From NCBI GenBank assembly GCA_022823225.1, contig JAJDXM010000057.1, forward strand, positions 1 to 64,000: DNA of 64,000 bases, given 5' to 3'. Below are positions 46,221 to 55,039 of the stretch, piece by piece. A program made the position numbers and the translations under genes. The notes beneath the pieces were generated by a model. It worked only from the letters and a program-made list of their open reading frames with translations, was not told the DNA's origin and ran no database searches. Positions within the stretch are counted from its first letter, which is position 1. Every line of letters begins with the position of its first letter. The DNA comes from Gemmatimonadota bacterium. Lineage in GTDB: Bacteria > Gemmatimonadota > Gemmatimonadetes > Longimicrobiales > Gaopeijiaceae.

Positions 46221-46410
46221 GGAAACACGAGCTGCCATGGCCGAAGTTGACGAGATGGTCAGCACGCGCGCGGCGCGATTCGCGAGTGCGGACGAGATGT
46301 TTGTGGAGCTTGAAGAAGCCTCCGACCGGTAAGCGGGGCGGGCCCCCGCGTCGGGTTGACCCCGCTCGGTCCTGAATGGAGGTATCACGCGCTCAAGGGC
46401 TCATGGGCGT
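46221..46410 (+). pseudogene. RelB 3' fragment and YafQ scrap
   Basis: Bases 46221-46362 match 39451-39592, the last third of the RelB gene and what follows it. A little further on, the plus strand encodes RYHALKGSWA and a stop, a piece of the matching YafQ toxin. It begins 40 bases after the second propeller gene. Confidence 0.75.
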
Positions 46411-47285
46411 AACCAACGCAGTCCCGACCGAGTTGGCAGCGCTGACCTGCAACGACCGAGAAACTGGCATGGGAAGAGGTTGACCGTGCCCCGCGGCCGC
46501 CGTCTACTCTCGACGCACCGTCGCCGCGAGATGAGGCGGAAGATGACTTCGCGGCAATGGGCCTGACCGCTTCGCAGGCCGTGCAGCTCCTGGTTCACGG
46601 CTCCGGCACCGGAGGGGACCTGTCTTGATCGCAACGCCATCATCCGATAGAATGGTCAGGATCCAGCGACCACGACCATCGGCTGTATCATGCATATCTG
46701 GACAACGGTTGAAGATCCGTCCGCAAAAACGGCGCGGCCGGCGACCGATCCAGGGAGGAGGAAGCGCCGTCACTCTGTCGAGAAGCGATCTCCCGCACGC
46801 CGAGGACGGGCGACCCAAGGAGCACCATGCGCTCACACTTCGAACTGCCCCACCGGTGTCCGCCTGTTCTTCCAGATTGAACCGACGCTATGGACTCTTT
46901 CACGGACCGCGCCACTCCGGGTCAACAGCGACGTCCTCAGTGCCTCCACGATCGGGGCCGTGCCCCGCTCGACGGCGCTACCCGCCGTACACCCCAACCG
47001 CCAAGATCTCCGCGACTCGCGGAGTCCGGGCTACATCGACTGCGGTCCGCCATGCGTGCGATTACGACGACATAGCGACCGGGAATCGTCCACTCCAGGG
47101 CGCAAGCATGAGCCCCATGATCGAGCGTCTCTCCTTCCACGTTGTCCAACTCGTCACGCGCCCCGGATCGGTCGGTAATCCATCTGCCCGCAACTACCTT
47201 CACGGTACCCCGTTCATCCCTTTCCTACGTTGCCCTTCCCGCAACATCTATTCCTCCAGCTTACGAACAGGATAACCACATTTAA
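46411..47285. other. Gene-free stretch before the cysteine-peptidase-like gene
   Basis: Apart from the RelB-like scrap at 46530-46628, both strands give only biased, low-complexity frames. The last 80 bases before ATG 47286 are pyrimidine-rich and probably hold that gene's promoter, but I cannot place it. Confidence 0.4.
46530..46628 (+). pseudogene. Second RelB-like fragment
   Basis: The frame reads DEAEDDFAAMGLTASQAVQL then LVHG and ends in a stop. AAMGLTASQAVQLL matches AAMGMTASQAVRLL of the RelB protein at 39281. It is a distinct, more decayed sequence and not part of the 46221 duplication. Confidence 0.5.
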
Positions 47286-48818
47286 ATGGCATCCTACGAT
47301 TGGATCGATCTCGACAGCGACGGAGGATACGATCGTCTCAGGCAAACGCTGGACCCGGAATTCGGTCCCGAACGGATTGTCCCGCACCTTGAGGAGCAGC
47401 TAACGACAGCCGCAAAGGGTGTGCTTGTGGAGCACGGCTATGTCGACAAAGACTACCGCAGCACCTTCTACAATTTCTACGCAAAGAAGGGGCGCCTATA
47501 CCAACCTGACTGCGTCCGGCTGCATTTTTTTGACGAAACAGTGCGGTATGATGAAGTAAGCGCGAACATCGTATGCCATGACCACCGACCATGCGACCAC
47601 TACTTTGGGTACATCGTCTTGCGGCCCACTTTAGTTGCCACGTTGGGGCGCTCGCTGCTTTCGCCAGACATTCGTAAAGGCGCGCGCGGCAGCGCAATCC
47701 AGTCTGTTCATTTCGCCAACCTCCTTGGTCATAGACTACCCGTATGGGGATTTCCTTCCATGGCTCAGCACGTGGATATTGCCGTGTGCGCACACGTATC
47801 GTGTTGGGCGATTCTCAGATACTACAGCGAAACATTCTCTCAGCATCGGGAATACCTTATCCACGACATTACAAAGCTGGCAGCCCCCTTTGACCCAGGC
47901 GGACTGCTGCCATCGCTAGGCTTCAGTGTTCTTGAAGCCGAGCGAGTTTTTCAGGCTGCCGGTTGCTTTCCGCTGTTAGTCGGAAGGCCCGAACCCTCTT
48001 CTAGCGCCTCTGACTTAGCGTTTTTCTCGCAATTGCTGGCATATCTGGAATCGGGGTTTCCACTGTTCGTCGAGATTGAAAGCAAAGCGCATGCCGTAGT
48101 TGTCGTCGGCCACAACTGGAAACAACCGGCAGAGTCGCCGCCCGCTTTGGCGTCACATGGCTGGACGCAAGTGGAGACGCTGATGACCATTGACGACAAT
48201 CTGCTTCCCTACGCCACAGTTCCGTTGGACTCGACCGGGACAACGTCGGCATCCCCGGGATACACTGCTGACTTGTTCACGTCGTTTATCGTTGCATTGC
48301 CCGAGAAGATCTGCTATCCAGCCGACGCGATTGAGGTATACAGCCGAACGCTAAAGGGAGTGTTGGAACGCGCACGCAGACCCAACCAAGAGGCGCTGGA
48401 GTTGCAGCGTTACTTTATCACGACGATCGCGAGGCTGCGAGAGCATGCTCGTGAGCATCAGACCTTCTTGGGTGACAACCTAGTTGATCTCATTATGCAT
48501 TTGGACACCGCCCAGTTTGTGTGGATTATCGAGTATGGCAGTGTAGCGCAATGGAACGAAAAGAAGGTTGCCGCGAGGGCCATCGTGGACGCAACCGCGA
48601 GTCCACGGGATCTCGAACCGATCTGGCTACTCCACGACGAAGAAGTCGCCCACGTTTTCGATCGCTCCTCAGCAGAGACCAACAATCCAATGTCTATTGC
48701 ACTTGACCGCGGAGGCGGGCCTCTACCGCGCATCGAATTGAATCTGCGCCCGGTAGTGCCCTCCCGAACAGGTACAGACGATAGCGCAGCAACCTCGGCA
48801 CGCGGAGGCGACCAATGA
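47286..48818 (+). CDS. Putative papain-like cysteine peptidase
   Basis: A 510-residue protein I do not recognise as a named family. The likely catalytic centre is QHVDIAVCAHVSCWA at residues 161-175, where Cys168 or Cys173 could be the nucleophile. It is followed by SKAHAVVVVGHNW (His, about 264-276) and MTIDDNL (Asp/Asn, about 298-304), the order expected of papain/C39-like peptidases. Base composition is visibly lower in GC than in the genes to the left, which suggests transfer. It overlaps the next gene as ATGA and faces the ubiquitin-like operon, so a role as a processing or deconjugating peptidase is an attractive guess. Confidence 0.55.
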   Translation: MASYDWIDLDSDGGYDRLRQTLDPEFGPERIVPHLEEQLTTAAKGVLVEHGYVDKDYRSTFYNFYAKKGRLYQPDCVRLHFFDETVRYDEVSANIVCHDHRPCDHYFGYIVLRPTLVATLGRSLLSPDIRKGARGSAIQSVHFANLLGHRLPVWGFPSMAQHVDIAVCAHVSCWAILRYYSETFSQHREYLIHDITKLAAPFDPGGLLPSLGFSVLEAERVFQAAGCFPLLVGRPEPSSSASDLAFFSQLLAYLESGFPLFVEIESKAHAVVVVGHNWKQPAESPPALASHGWTQVETLMTIDDNLLPYATVPLDSTGTTSASPGYTADLFTSFIVALPEKICYPADAIEVYSRTLKGVLERARRPNQEALELQRYFITTIARLREHAREHQTFLGDNLVDLIMHLDTAQFVWIIEYGSVAQWNEKKVAARAIVDATASPRDLEPIWLLHDEEVAHVFDRSSAETNNPMSIALDRGGGPLPRIELNLRPVVPSRTGTDDSAATSARGGDQ

Positions 48819-49015
48819 ACCGAAGGCTCAAGGACCATTTGCGGAAGCGCACGCCTGCGACAGGCGACCGTGAGATGTTCGAGGAGTTGCGGCGCGAGAT
48901 GAAGAAGGCCGTACCGGAGATTGCGGAAAGCATCAGAGCCCGGGAGGCACTTGCGGCCAAGTTGCGAATCGCGGCTTCGAAGCCATCACGGTCCACGGAG
49001 CAGGAGCAAGACTAG
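48815..49015 (+). CDS. Small charged helical protein
   Basis: A 66-residue, highly charged and probably all-helical product (MFEELRREMKKAVPEIAE). Its ATG overlaps the stop of the peptidase-like gene, so it is cotranslated with it. Its end overlaps the end of the convergent XRE gene by four bases. No family is recognised; a partner or inhibitor of the peptidase is possible. Confidence 0.55.
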   Translation: MNRRLKDHLRKRTPATGDREMFEELRREMKKAVPEIAESIRAREALAAKLRIAASKPSRSTEQEQD

Positions 49016-49371
49016 GAATCCGGCGACTGCCGCCTGAGTCTCTCATAGGCCGTCTTAATGATGGCTGCCAGAGCATCGGCGCTAGGCTCATCCAGGTTGG
49101 GATCGGCCCGAAGGAGTCTGGATACGGTCACCACGGGTTCGGGATCGTGTTTCGGTGCGCTCGTGAAATCCACGGGGTTTACGCCCGACCATGCGGCCAA
49201 CGCGGTTAGGCTGGCGGCATCCGGGTGCCTACCCTTGGACATTCTGGATAGCGTCGACTGGGATACGCCCGTCTGCTCGCTCACTTTCTTCCAGCTGATT
49301 CCGCGTGCGGCCACGGTGGCGCTTAGTGCCCTGTAGAATGCGTCAAAGTCGAAATTCCCACGCTGAGTCAT
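49012..49371 (-). CDS. XRE-family regulator
   Basis: A 119-residue protein with a Cro/C1 helix-turn-helix at about residues 25-60 (WKKVSEQTGVSQSTLSRMSK) and a helical tail. It follows the E1-JAB gene on the same strand after 93 bases and may be the last gene of that operon. The inverted repeat over the operon promoter at 51565-51580 is a candidate binding site. Confidence 0.8.
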   Translation of the reverse strand: MTQRGNFDFDAFYRALSATVAARGISWKKVSEQTGVSQSTLSRMSKGRHPDAASLTALAAWSGVNPVDFTSAPKHDPEPVVTVSRLLRADPNLDEPSADALAAIIKTAYERLRRQSPDS

Positions 49372-49464
49372 TGACAGGTCTCCGTGTGCTCCAACGTCGT
49401 GCCGCGGACTGAATCTCTACGAACCACGGTAGCGAGACCGCCCAATCGTCCCGTGATCTTCACG

Positions 49465-50832
49465 TCACCCCTCCAAGACAGGTAAGTCGAGCGCATCGCC
49501 CATGGCAAGCCTTTGGACGCACTCCGTGCATTCACGGTCCCGGCGTGGTACAACCCGTTCGATCTTATCGCGATCGAAGTGGAAATGCAGGTAGTTCGCG
49601 TCTACGCCACGCGATCTGAGGCCAAGGAAATCGAACAGGAAGTCATTGACCGCATGGGCAGCAGCGACCGCGTTCAACGTTATCACGCTGGGGTTGGGCT
49701 CCTGCACCCCGTACGCCTGCTCCTTCCGTTCCTCGTCGGACTTCGCTTCGATCGCGAGCGAAGTCGAATCGATCAGACCGTTGCACCATAGGCAGCCGAT
49801 GCCTGGTCTGATGTGCCGCACGGCAGACATGGCATCCTCAAGCCTGCCCGCGTTGCCAGGGCGGATCTTCGCGCCCATCTGTATCACGGGAATGAGGTAT
49901 TGGTGGGCGAGCGCGTTCACAACAAGTCTGGCGCGCATCGAGTCGGCGGCCAGGAAGATGAAGTCGCAATCTCGCAGTACTCGCGCGACGGACCCAACCG
50001 CGACATCCCCGGCGATCGGGAACAACTTGGCATCCACTGCCATCTCGCGAGCATGCCGAATGGCGATCTGAGTCTTGAGTTGTCTCGTCTCGACATCGAC
50101 ACGAGTCGCGCCGACCACACGTGAGAGATTGCTGCTCTCGATTCTGTCCTGGTCGATTAGAATGAGGTTGCCGACGCCGAGGCGGGCTAGCCATTCCGCG
50201 ACCAGTGACCCGATGCCGCCGAGCCCGACGACGGCGATCTTGCTCGCGCGCAGGATCTGCTGTCCGGCCGCACCAAACATGCGCACCTGACGATCGTGTG
50301 CCGCATCCGAATCGCGCTCTTCGACCGGCCTGGAGTTGAATCTGGTGATTCCTTGGCCCACGACGCTGTAGCTTCCCAGCGTTCGGCGGCTCCCGTCCGC
50401 CAACCAAATATCAGCCGCAACCGACCGCCTTCCGTACACCAAGGCGCCAACCGGGACACCGCGGCCGATGTCGAGTAGGGCAGGATAGCCTCGCTCATGC
50501 GACTCGATGTCGATGAGGCTGAAGTCCACATGCCGGTCGCGATCGTGATTGTGGATCGCCAGGTACGCAAGACCCGAATCCCGGCACCGGATAATCTCCC
50601 GGTGAATGAAGGTCGGCGCGAGCGCCCGGTAGCCGTACTGGCCGGGCACGTAATCGGTGCCGAACCGGGCCGGTTCGACGTGTTGCACGAGCAGCCGAAG
50701 GGAAGCCCCACTACGCACGACGCCCGCACTCAGGATCGCGCCGTGTTCATCCCGGTCCCCTGGGAATAGGTGCTCCATGATCTGCTGGTGGAGTCCGGCA
50801 GGGACCAGGATGTCACACTTCTTACGGTTCAT
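49465..50832 (-). CDS. JAB (MPN) - ThiF/E1 fusion protein
   Basis: A 455-residue two-domain protein. The N-terminal JAB metallopeptidase has Glu in DEHGAIL (about 28), HNH near 94-96 and SLID eight residues later, close to the JAMM pattern but one residue longer. The C-terminal ThiF/E1 adenylation domain has VVGLGGIGS (about 199-207), LILIDQD and two Cys pairs, CLWC and CTEC, that should bind zinc. The loop before SVITLN, where a thioester Cys would lie, has none. It would activate and also trim or remove the Ubl. The ATG overlaps the E2-like stop. Confidence 0.85.
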   Translation of the reverse strand: MNRKKCDILVPAGLHQQIMEHLFPGDRDEHGAILSAGVVRSGASLRLLVQHVEPARFGTDYVPGQYGYRALAPTFIHREIIRCRDSGLAYLAIHNHDRDRHVDFSLIDIESHERGYPALLDIGRGVPVGALVYGRRSVAADIWLADGSRRTLGSYSVVGQGITRFNSRPVEERDSDAAHDRQVRMFGAAGQQILRASKIAVVGLGGIGSLVAEWLARLGVGNLILIDQDRIESSNLSRVVGATRVDVETRQLKTQIAIRHAREMAVDAKLFPIAGDVAVGSVARVLRDCDFIFLAADSMRARLVVNALAHQYLIPVIQMGAKIRPGNAGRLEDAMSAVRHIRPGIGCLWCNGLIDSTSLAIEAKSDEERKEQAYGVQEPNPSVITLNAVAAAHAVNDFLFDFLGLRSRGVDANYLHFHFDRDKIERVVPRRDRECTECVQRLAMGDALDLPVLEG

Positions 50833-51239
50833 GGCAGTTCTTCCAGGAAATGCAGGACCTTCACGAACTTCGCCACGGCGGTCTGCGGATGGTTCTGGGC
50901 GCGGTTGTTGCGTCTCGAGATCTGTAGCGCCGGACGCCCGAGAAAATGTGCACCTCCGGTGATCGGCACCGCAAACGCCACGCCATCCACGCGACGCACC
51001 CGGTCACTGATGAACAGCGGATAGATATCGGCGTACGGGTGGAGGGCCGTGATACGGCCCCCAACCCATGTCGACGACGGTTCGTACCGATCCCCGATCT
51101 CGACGTCCTCGACGATCACGAAGGCGCCGCCGCTTCCGTCCTCCTCGGTGTACACGTCCGAGGAGGGAAACGCCTTTTTCAGCTCCTCGATTGCGTTCGC
51201 GACTGCCTGCTTCACCAGTGTGCCCCTAGCTGTTGTCAT
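50829..51239 (-). CDS. E2-like (UBC fold) protein without cysteine
   Basis: A 136-residue protein in the position and of the size of prokaryotic E2-like proteins, with the typical HPYADIYPLFISD block (about 67-79) and a following GGAHF. The whole protein contains no cysteine, so it cannot form an E2 thioester and may be a scaffold. It overlaps the Ubl gene by 14 bases and the E1-JAB gene by four. Confidence 0.7.
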   Translation of the reverse strand: MTTARGTLVKQAVANAIEELKKAFPSSDVYTEEDGSGGAFVIVEDVEIGDRYEPSSTWVGGRITALHPYADIYPLFISDRVRRVDGVAFAVPITGGAHFLGRPALQISRRNNRAQNHPQTAVAKFVKVLHFLEELP

Positions 51240-51495
51240 CCGCCGCGATGGCGGTGAAGGCGAGGTGTTCGGTCAAAGGTACCTTGTCGTCGTCGCCGAT
51301 CACCTTGCTTGATCCGTTCGGCAGCTGGACCTGCAGAACGAAGTTCACCTGAATGTTGACACCCTGCTTGATCGCCGCCTCCTTGACCTCAAGTCCGGTC
51401 GCCGGGCCAGCCGGCATCTCGACCTTGTGATCGTTGACTTCGATGATGACGGTCTTCACCGTCAGGACCTCGGGCGTGGCGTCTCTCACTGTCAT
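51226..51495 (-). CDS. Ubiquitin-like (multiubiquitin-type) protein
   Basis: An 89-residue protein with a single beta-grasp domain of the bacterial multiubiquitin type: VIIEVNDHKVEMP, TGLEVKEAAIKQG, FVLQVQLPNG, then VPLTEHLAFTAIA. The C terminus is DDNS, with no diglycine. It opens a tightly overlapping operon with the E2-like and E1-JAB genes. ATG 51495 has AAGGAGG five bases upstream and a near-consensus promoter. Family knowledge says such loci form ubiquitin-like conjugation systems; the function here is unknown. Confidence 0.82.
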   Translation of the reverse strand: MTVRDATPEVLTVKTVIIEVNDHKVEMPAGPATGLEVKEAAIKQGVNIQVNFVLQVQLPNGSSKVIGDDDKVPLTEHLAFTAIAADDNS

Positions 51496-51536
51496 CTCTG
51501 CCTCCTTAGCAGGAACGGTTTTCCCATCGGAGCCGA

Positions 51537-51580
51537 ATCCTAACGATTGCGACTTCGGATGTCAATTGCTGACTAGCAAT
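51537..51580 (-). promoter_or_regulatory. Promoter and probable operator of the ubiquitin-like operon
   Basis: On the minus strand TTGACA (51560-51565) is followed after exactly 17 bases by TAGGAT (51537-51542). Upstream of the -35 box lies the inverted repeat ATTGCT-GACT-AGCAAT (51565-51580), a likely repressor site. The remaining bases up to 51800 show nothing else. Confidence 0.75.
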
Positions 51581-51800
51581 CAGCGTACTGGGGATCGCTC
51601 CGCAACCGTAGGATTCAGGCTTCTCTGGGTTCACCGAAGGACACGTTCAACGGGGTCCGGTAGCTCTGCTACCGCAGCGGGCCCGCCGAGAGCGACCGGT
51701 CACGGGCTCGCGATGCGGTAGCAGCTCCGACTCGGTTACCCGCGGACTGGATGGCGCGGCTGGACATGCGGATTCCGACCTACGCCGATCTGACTCCGCC

Positions 51801-52505
51801 ATGCCGATCACCCATTCCAGAGCATGCGGTTTCGGTGGTCCGCTGGTGAACTCGCTGGCGACCGGGAAAAAGCTCCCGTCCTACATCGGATCGGGGACCT
51901 TCGCGTCGGCGCTCGTGGACCTGCTCGCCCACGGGGAGGAGGACCAGGCGGCCAATTTGGTCCGCAGAGCCAGCGACGCCCCCGAGCTCGAACGGGCAAT
52001 ACGCGCGTTGAGCAGGTCGGGAGCGAAGACGGTGGCCGACCTTCGGACCGAGATCGCCGTCTGGTTCGACGACAGCATGAACCGTGTGTCCGGCTGGTAC
52101 CGTCGTCAGACGCAGTTGATCATCTTCATCATCGGAGCCTTCGTCACCGTGTTCGCAAACGCGAGCACCGTCCACGTCGCGCGGGACCTCTGGAAGGACG
52201 ACGCCATGCGGTACTCCGTCGCCCAAGAGGCGATCTCGCTGGCGTCCACGACCCAGAGCCCCGGCTCGCTGCAGGACCCGGACTCTCTTCTCCACTCATT
52301 CCCGGCGGGCTGGGAGGACGAAGACCCGTTCGGCTGGAGGGAAGCGGTCCCGGACTGGTCTTGGGGGACTTGGCTCGCGCATCTGATGGGGTGAGTCCTT
52401 ACCGCCGCCGCCGTTTCGCTCGGCGCGCCGTTCTCGTTCGACCTTCTGAGCCGGGTGGCGAAGCTGCGGGGGACGGGGAGACGGCCGGAGGGGGCGGCGG
52501 GCTAG
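51801..52505 (+). pseudogene. Membrane protein with a nonsense codon, paralogue 1
   Basis: The product shares PSYIGSGTFASALVDLLAHG, WFDDSMNRVSGWYRRQTQ and a transmembrane helix (LIIFIIGAFVTVFANAS) with the gene at 56475. At 52392-52394 it has TGA where the paralogue has TGG (Trp). Beyond it the same frame continues for 36 codons (LTAAAVSLGAPFSFDLLSR), the second transmembrane helix, to TAG at 52503. The N-terminal membrane region expected in this family is also missing, so the gene is damaged at both ends. Confidence 0.75.
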
Positions 52506-52572
52506 TTGGTTCTACATGCCATCGCTTGGCCCGTCGGTAGCGCCGATATTCCGCTGGTTGGCGTGAGACGAC

Positions 52573-53592
52573 CTATTCTCTTCTTTCAGCTGCGTCCTTT
52601 ACCAACCCTATCACCCCGCTGGGCGGCGTGAACCCTTCGCCGCCTTCCCTTGTGTATCCGGTCGGCTGCGGCCCAAAAATACATGCCGCTGCATAGGTCA
52701 ACACTACATCTTGATCTGACCGGCTGTGGGCTGCCTCGGCGAGTGTGGTGTAGGTCACCAGCGCGTTCTGTCGATGCTTATTCACGATTGCATTGTGCTT
52801 GTGTGCCAGGAAGTTCCTAGCGCATAGATAGACGGCGTATGAGACGGTCGCAAAGACAAGCACTTTCGCTACAGACATTTGAATGGCGTCTGGTGTCGAC
52901 TCGGCGTCTAGCAGGCCCAAGTTGGGCGCAAACAGGAACAACACGGCGACCACGAAGAGGGCCACGGACGACCAACCTGTTCGAGTTTGCCACCTTGATG
53001 ATTCGGTCTCGTGTTCCTTGGCGGCCTCCTGGAAGTGGATTGCCTGCTGTGACACGCCTACTTCAGCCGCAGCTGTTCTAGCCGCGCCAAGGATCTGTTG
53101 GATCTCAGTGAGCGCGCTTTGCATACGCTCTTCACCGTCTGCGACAGATTGTTCAAGTCTCTGCCTCGTCTCGCGTGCTTCACGCTCCAAGGACTGGAAG
53201 TCCGCCGAGCGATAATGAGAGTAGGCAATGAGAGGGTGCAGCTGGTTGAAGCATGGTTGATATTGAGCAATGACCTGGTCGACAAGCGAGTCCCGAACCC
53301 CCCGTGGGTTCCCCTGATCCGCAGTGAATTCCGTAACTTGGGTGAAGACGTTATGGATCCTGTCGGCCAAGTTCATGATGGTTTGCAATTGCTCATCTGG
53401 AAGATCGTCAAGAGTTGACGAAGGAATGCGGTCAAGCAGGGCGATGAGGCGAAGAGCCGGCTCGACGATGGCCGTGAACGCAAGCTGGGCTCCGAGTTCC
53501 CTTTCCCGAACGAGGCTCTGTACATCGAATCCCTGGACACGTTCCAAGGAATCCCGGGTTGAGGCAAGAAGTTCGCTATCTCCGGTCGACAT
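52573..53592 (-). CDS. Coiled-coil membrane protein of unknown function
   Basis: A 339-residue protein. The N-terminal 200 residues are helical, with a coiled coil around SLEREARETRQRLEQSVADG, followed by two transmembrane helices (about 210-225 SSVALFVVAVLFLFAP, and 245-265) and a cytoplasmic tail. No family is recognised. ATG 53592 has GGAG four bases upstream; the longer frame to 53697 is not supported. Confidence 0.65.
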   Translation of the reverse strand: MSTGDSELLASTRDSLERVQGFDVQSLVRERELGAQLAFTAIVEPALRLIALLDRIPSSTLDDLPDEQLQTIMNLADRIHNVFTQVTEFTADQGNPRGVRDSLVDQVIAQYQPCFNQLHPLIAYSHYRSADFQSLEREARETRQRLEQSVADGEERMQSALTEIQQILGAARTAAAEVGVSQQAIHFQEAAKEHETESSRWQTRTGWSSVALFVVAVLFLFAPNLGLLDAESTPDAIQMSVAKVLVFATVSYAVYLCARNFLAHKHNAIVNKHRQNALVTYTTLAEAAHSRSDQDVVLTYAAACIFGPQPTGYTREGGEGFTPPSGVIGLVKDAAERRE

Positions 53593-54338
53593 TTTCTCCG
53601 TGTCCTCCTGTGACGATCCCGTTGCAGTTGCTCGTTGCAAGTAATGTACGATGGGTGCTAACTGGAGTGCAAGTGATCCGGCGCTTCTCGGCATCAAGAA
53701 CCGGCCGCCTTCGGAGACTTGCTGAGCGGAGAGTTCGGTGCGCGGCGGCTCCAGAGGCCGGGGGCCACGGCTCTCGGGCTCTGCCTCGCTGGCGATGCGG
53801 CGTTCCGCGCGTCAGATCGCTGCGACGCAGTTGCTGCGCTTGAGCTCGCCCAGCGCCCTTTGCACTGGCTGACCTCGCCCGACACTCAGCTCCTCATAAT
53901 CACCCAACCCCCAACCGGCACCGCGTTCGTGGGATTGGCGAAACGCTCCAGCGCCCCCCGGCTGCTTCGGACCCACATACCGGGCCCGATCGGGCAGGAT
54001 CGGCCGGGATCGGCGAACAGCCGACCGCGGCTCTTCGTCGAATCCCGCTCTTCCGTCTTCCGAGACATCCCGTGCCTCCCCTCTCCTGGACCCCGGAAGG
54101 GTTGCTAAACTACGGTCCAGGAGAATCGGGGGCACTATAGCAGTAGGAAGGCTATCGAAGCCGCGAGGGGCCATTGAGCTTGGACGACGACCAACTGCCA
54201 ACAATCTGCTGGTGAAGTCGACGCATTCTGCGAGGAATCTGACGAGACCTGGCTTGCGGCGGCGGCGACGACCCCCTAACGTGGCTTGACCATCACGGTG
54301 CACTTTGGTAACTGGCATGAAACAAGGAGGCTACCCCG
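53593..54338. other. Gene-free stretch
   Basis: The frames of more than 100 codons here are rich in Arg, Ser and Pro, lack ribosome sites and show no family likeness. A promoter-like TTGACC-N17-TAACTG at 54286-54314 lies 24 bases before the repeat-protein gene. Confidence 0.45.
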
Positions 54339-54824
54339 ATGTGGGACGTATCGATACCGAGTTTTCTCGGGGCGTTGGCCGCTGGCGCGACACTGATGGG
54401 CATCATATGGAAGTACCTTGCTCGTCCCGCGCTAAGCAAGCTCGTGAAGGCTGCGAACAAGGACCTAGCGAAAGAGATCTCAGGGCTCCAGCAGTCGGTC
54501 AAGCAGGCCCAAGGGGCGCTCGAACAGGCGATCACCGACGCTCACACGGCTACCCGAGAAGCGGTCATGCAGGCCCAGGGGACGCTCGAACAGGCGATCG
54601 CCGACGCTCACACGGCTACCGGAGAAACCGTCAAGCAGGCCCAGGGGACGCTCAAACAGGCGATCACCGGCGCTCACACGGCTACCCGAGAAGGGGTCAA
54701 GCAGGCCCAAGGGACGCTCGAACAAGCGATCACCAACGCTCACACGGCCGCTGGACAGGCGGTTACAAAAGCCAAGAAAGATATCAAAGCGGACCTAGCA
54801 GCTATTCGGGTACACGTCAACTGA
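54339..54824 (+). CDS. Membrane-anchored protein with four 22-residue repeats
   Basis: A 161-residue protein. A short hydrophobic helix (FLGALAAGATLMGIIW) is followed by a charged region and four 22-residue repeats of the form VKQAQGTLEQAITDAHTATR plus two residues (about 54-141), ending in a Lys-rich tail. The 22-residue period (two 11-residue turns) gives a long amphipathic helix like those of phasins or apolipoproteins, so binding to a membrane or oligomerisation is likely. AGGAGG eight bases before the ATG supports the start. Confidence 0.75.
   Translation: MWDVSIPSFLGALAAGATLMGIIWKYLARPALSKLVKAANKDLAKEISGLQQSVKQAQGALEQAITDAHTATREAVMQAQGTLEQAIADAHTATGETVKQAQGTLKQAITGAHTATREGVKQAQGTLEQAITNAHTAAGQAVTKAKKDIKADLAAIRVHVN
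54498..54761 (+). repeat. Four 66-bp tandem repeats within the gene
   Basis: Units begin at 54498, 54564, 54630 and 54696. The third unit differs most (for example Lys for Glu in the LEQ position). There are no spacers, so this is not CRISPR. Confidence 0.85.
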
Positions 54825-54936
54825 AGGCTCCTGAACCGGAATGGACCTGTGACATAGTGGAGCTACTCCATGGAGGTCTTGCCGCAGGTAGAACCGCAAG
54901 CCCATGCCGACCGGGTCTGGGCGGTAGTCTGCAGGA

Positions 54937-55011
54937 TCACGCGGTCCCCGGTCTTCGGCGATCGAAGAAGTACTGCAGGATCTGCTCGCGTTTTCTGTCG
55001 TTGGGATTCAC
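54937..55011 (-). pseudogene. Fragment of an unknown gene start
   Basis: The minus strand reads GTG-initiated MNPNDRKREQILQYFFDR and stops after 24 codons. The segment looks like a genuine protein N terminus with a helical HTH-type start, and GAGGTG precedes it. No continuation is found, so it is a cut-off gene start or chance. Confidence 0.3.
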
Positions 55012-55039
55012 CTCACCTCACCGACGCCTACTGGTGTAA

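Noticed and set aside
46625-47275. 216-codon plus-strand frame before the peptidase-like gene
   Set aside because: Pro/Ser/Arg-rich with no secondary-structure pattern or ribosome site.
53719-54318. Frames of 129 and 168 codons on the two strands
   Set aside because: Biased composition, no ribosome site, no recognisable domain.
54480-54743. Minus-strand frame with repeated GDRLFERPLGLLD
   Set aside because: The repeats simply mirror the 66-bp repeats of the plus-strand gene.
54498-54761. Possible CRISPR array
   Set aside because: Units are contiguous 66-bp repeats inside a coding frame with no spacers.
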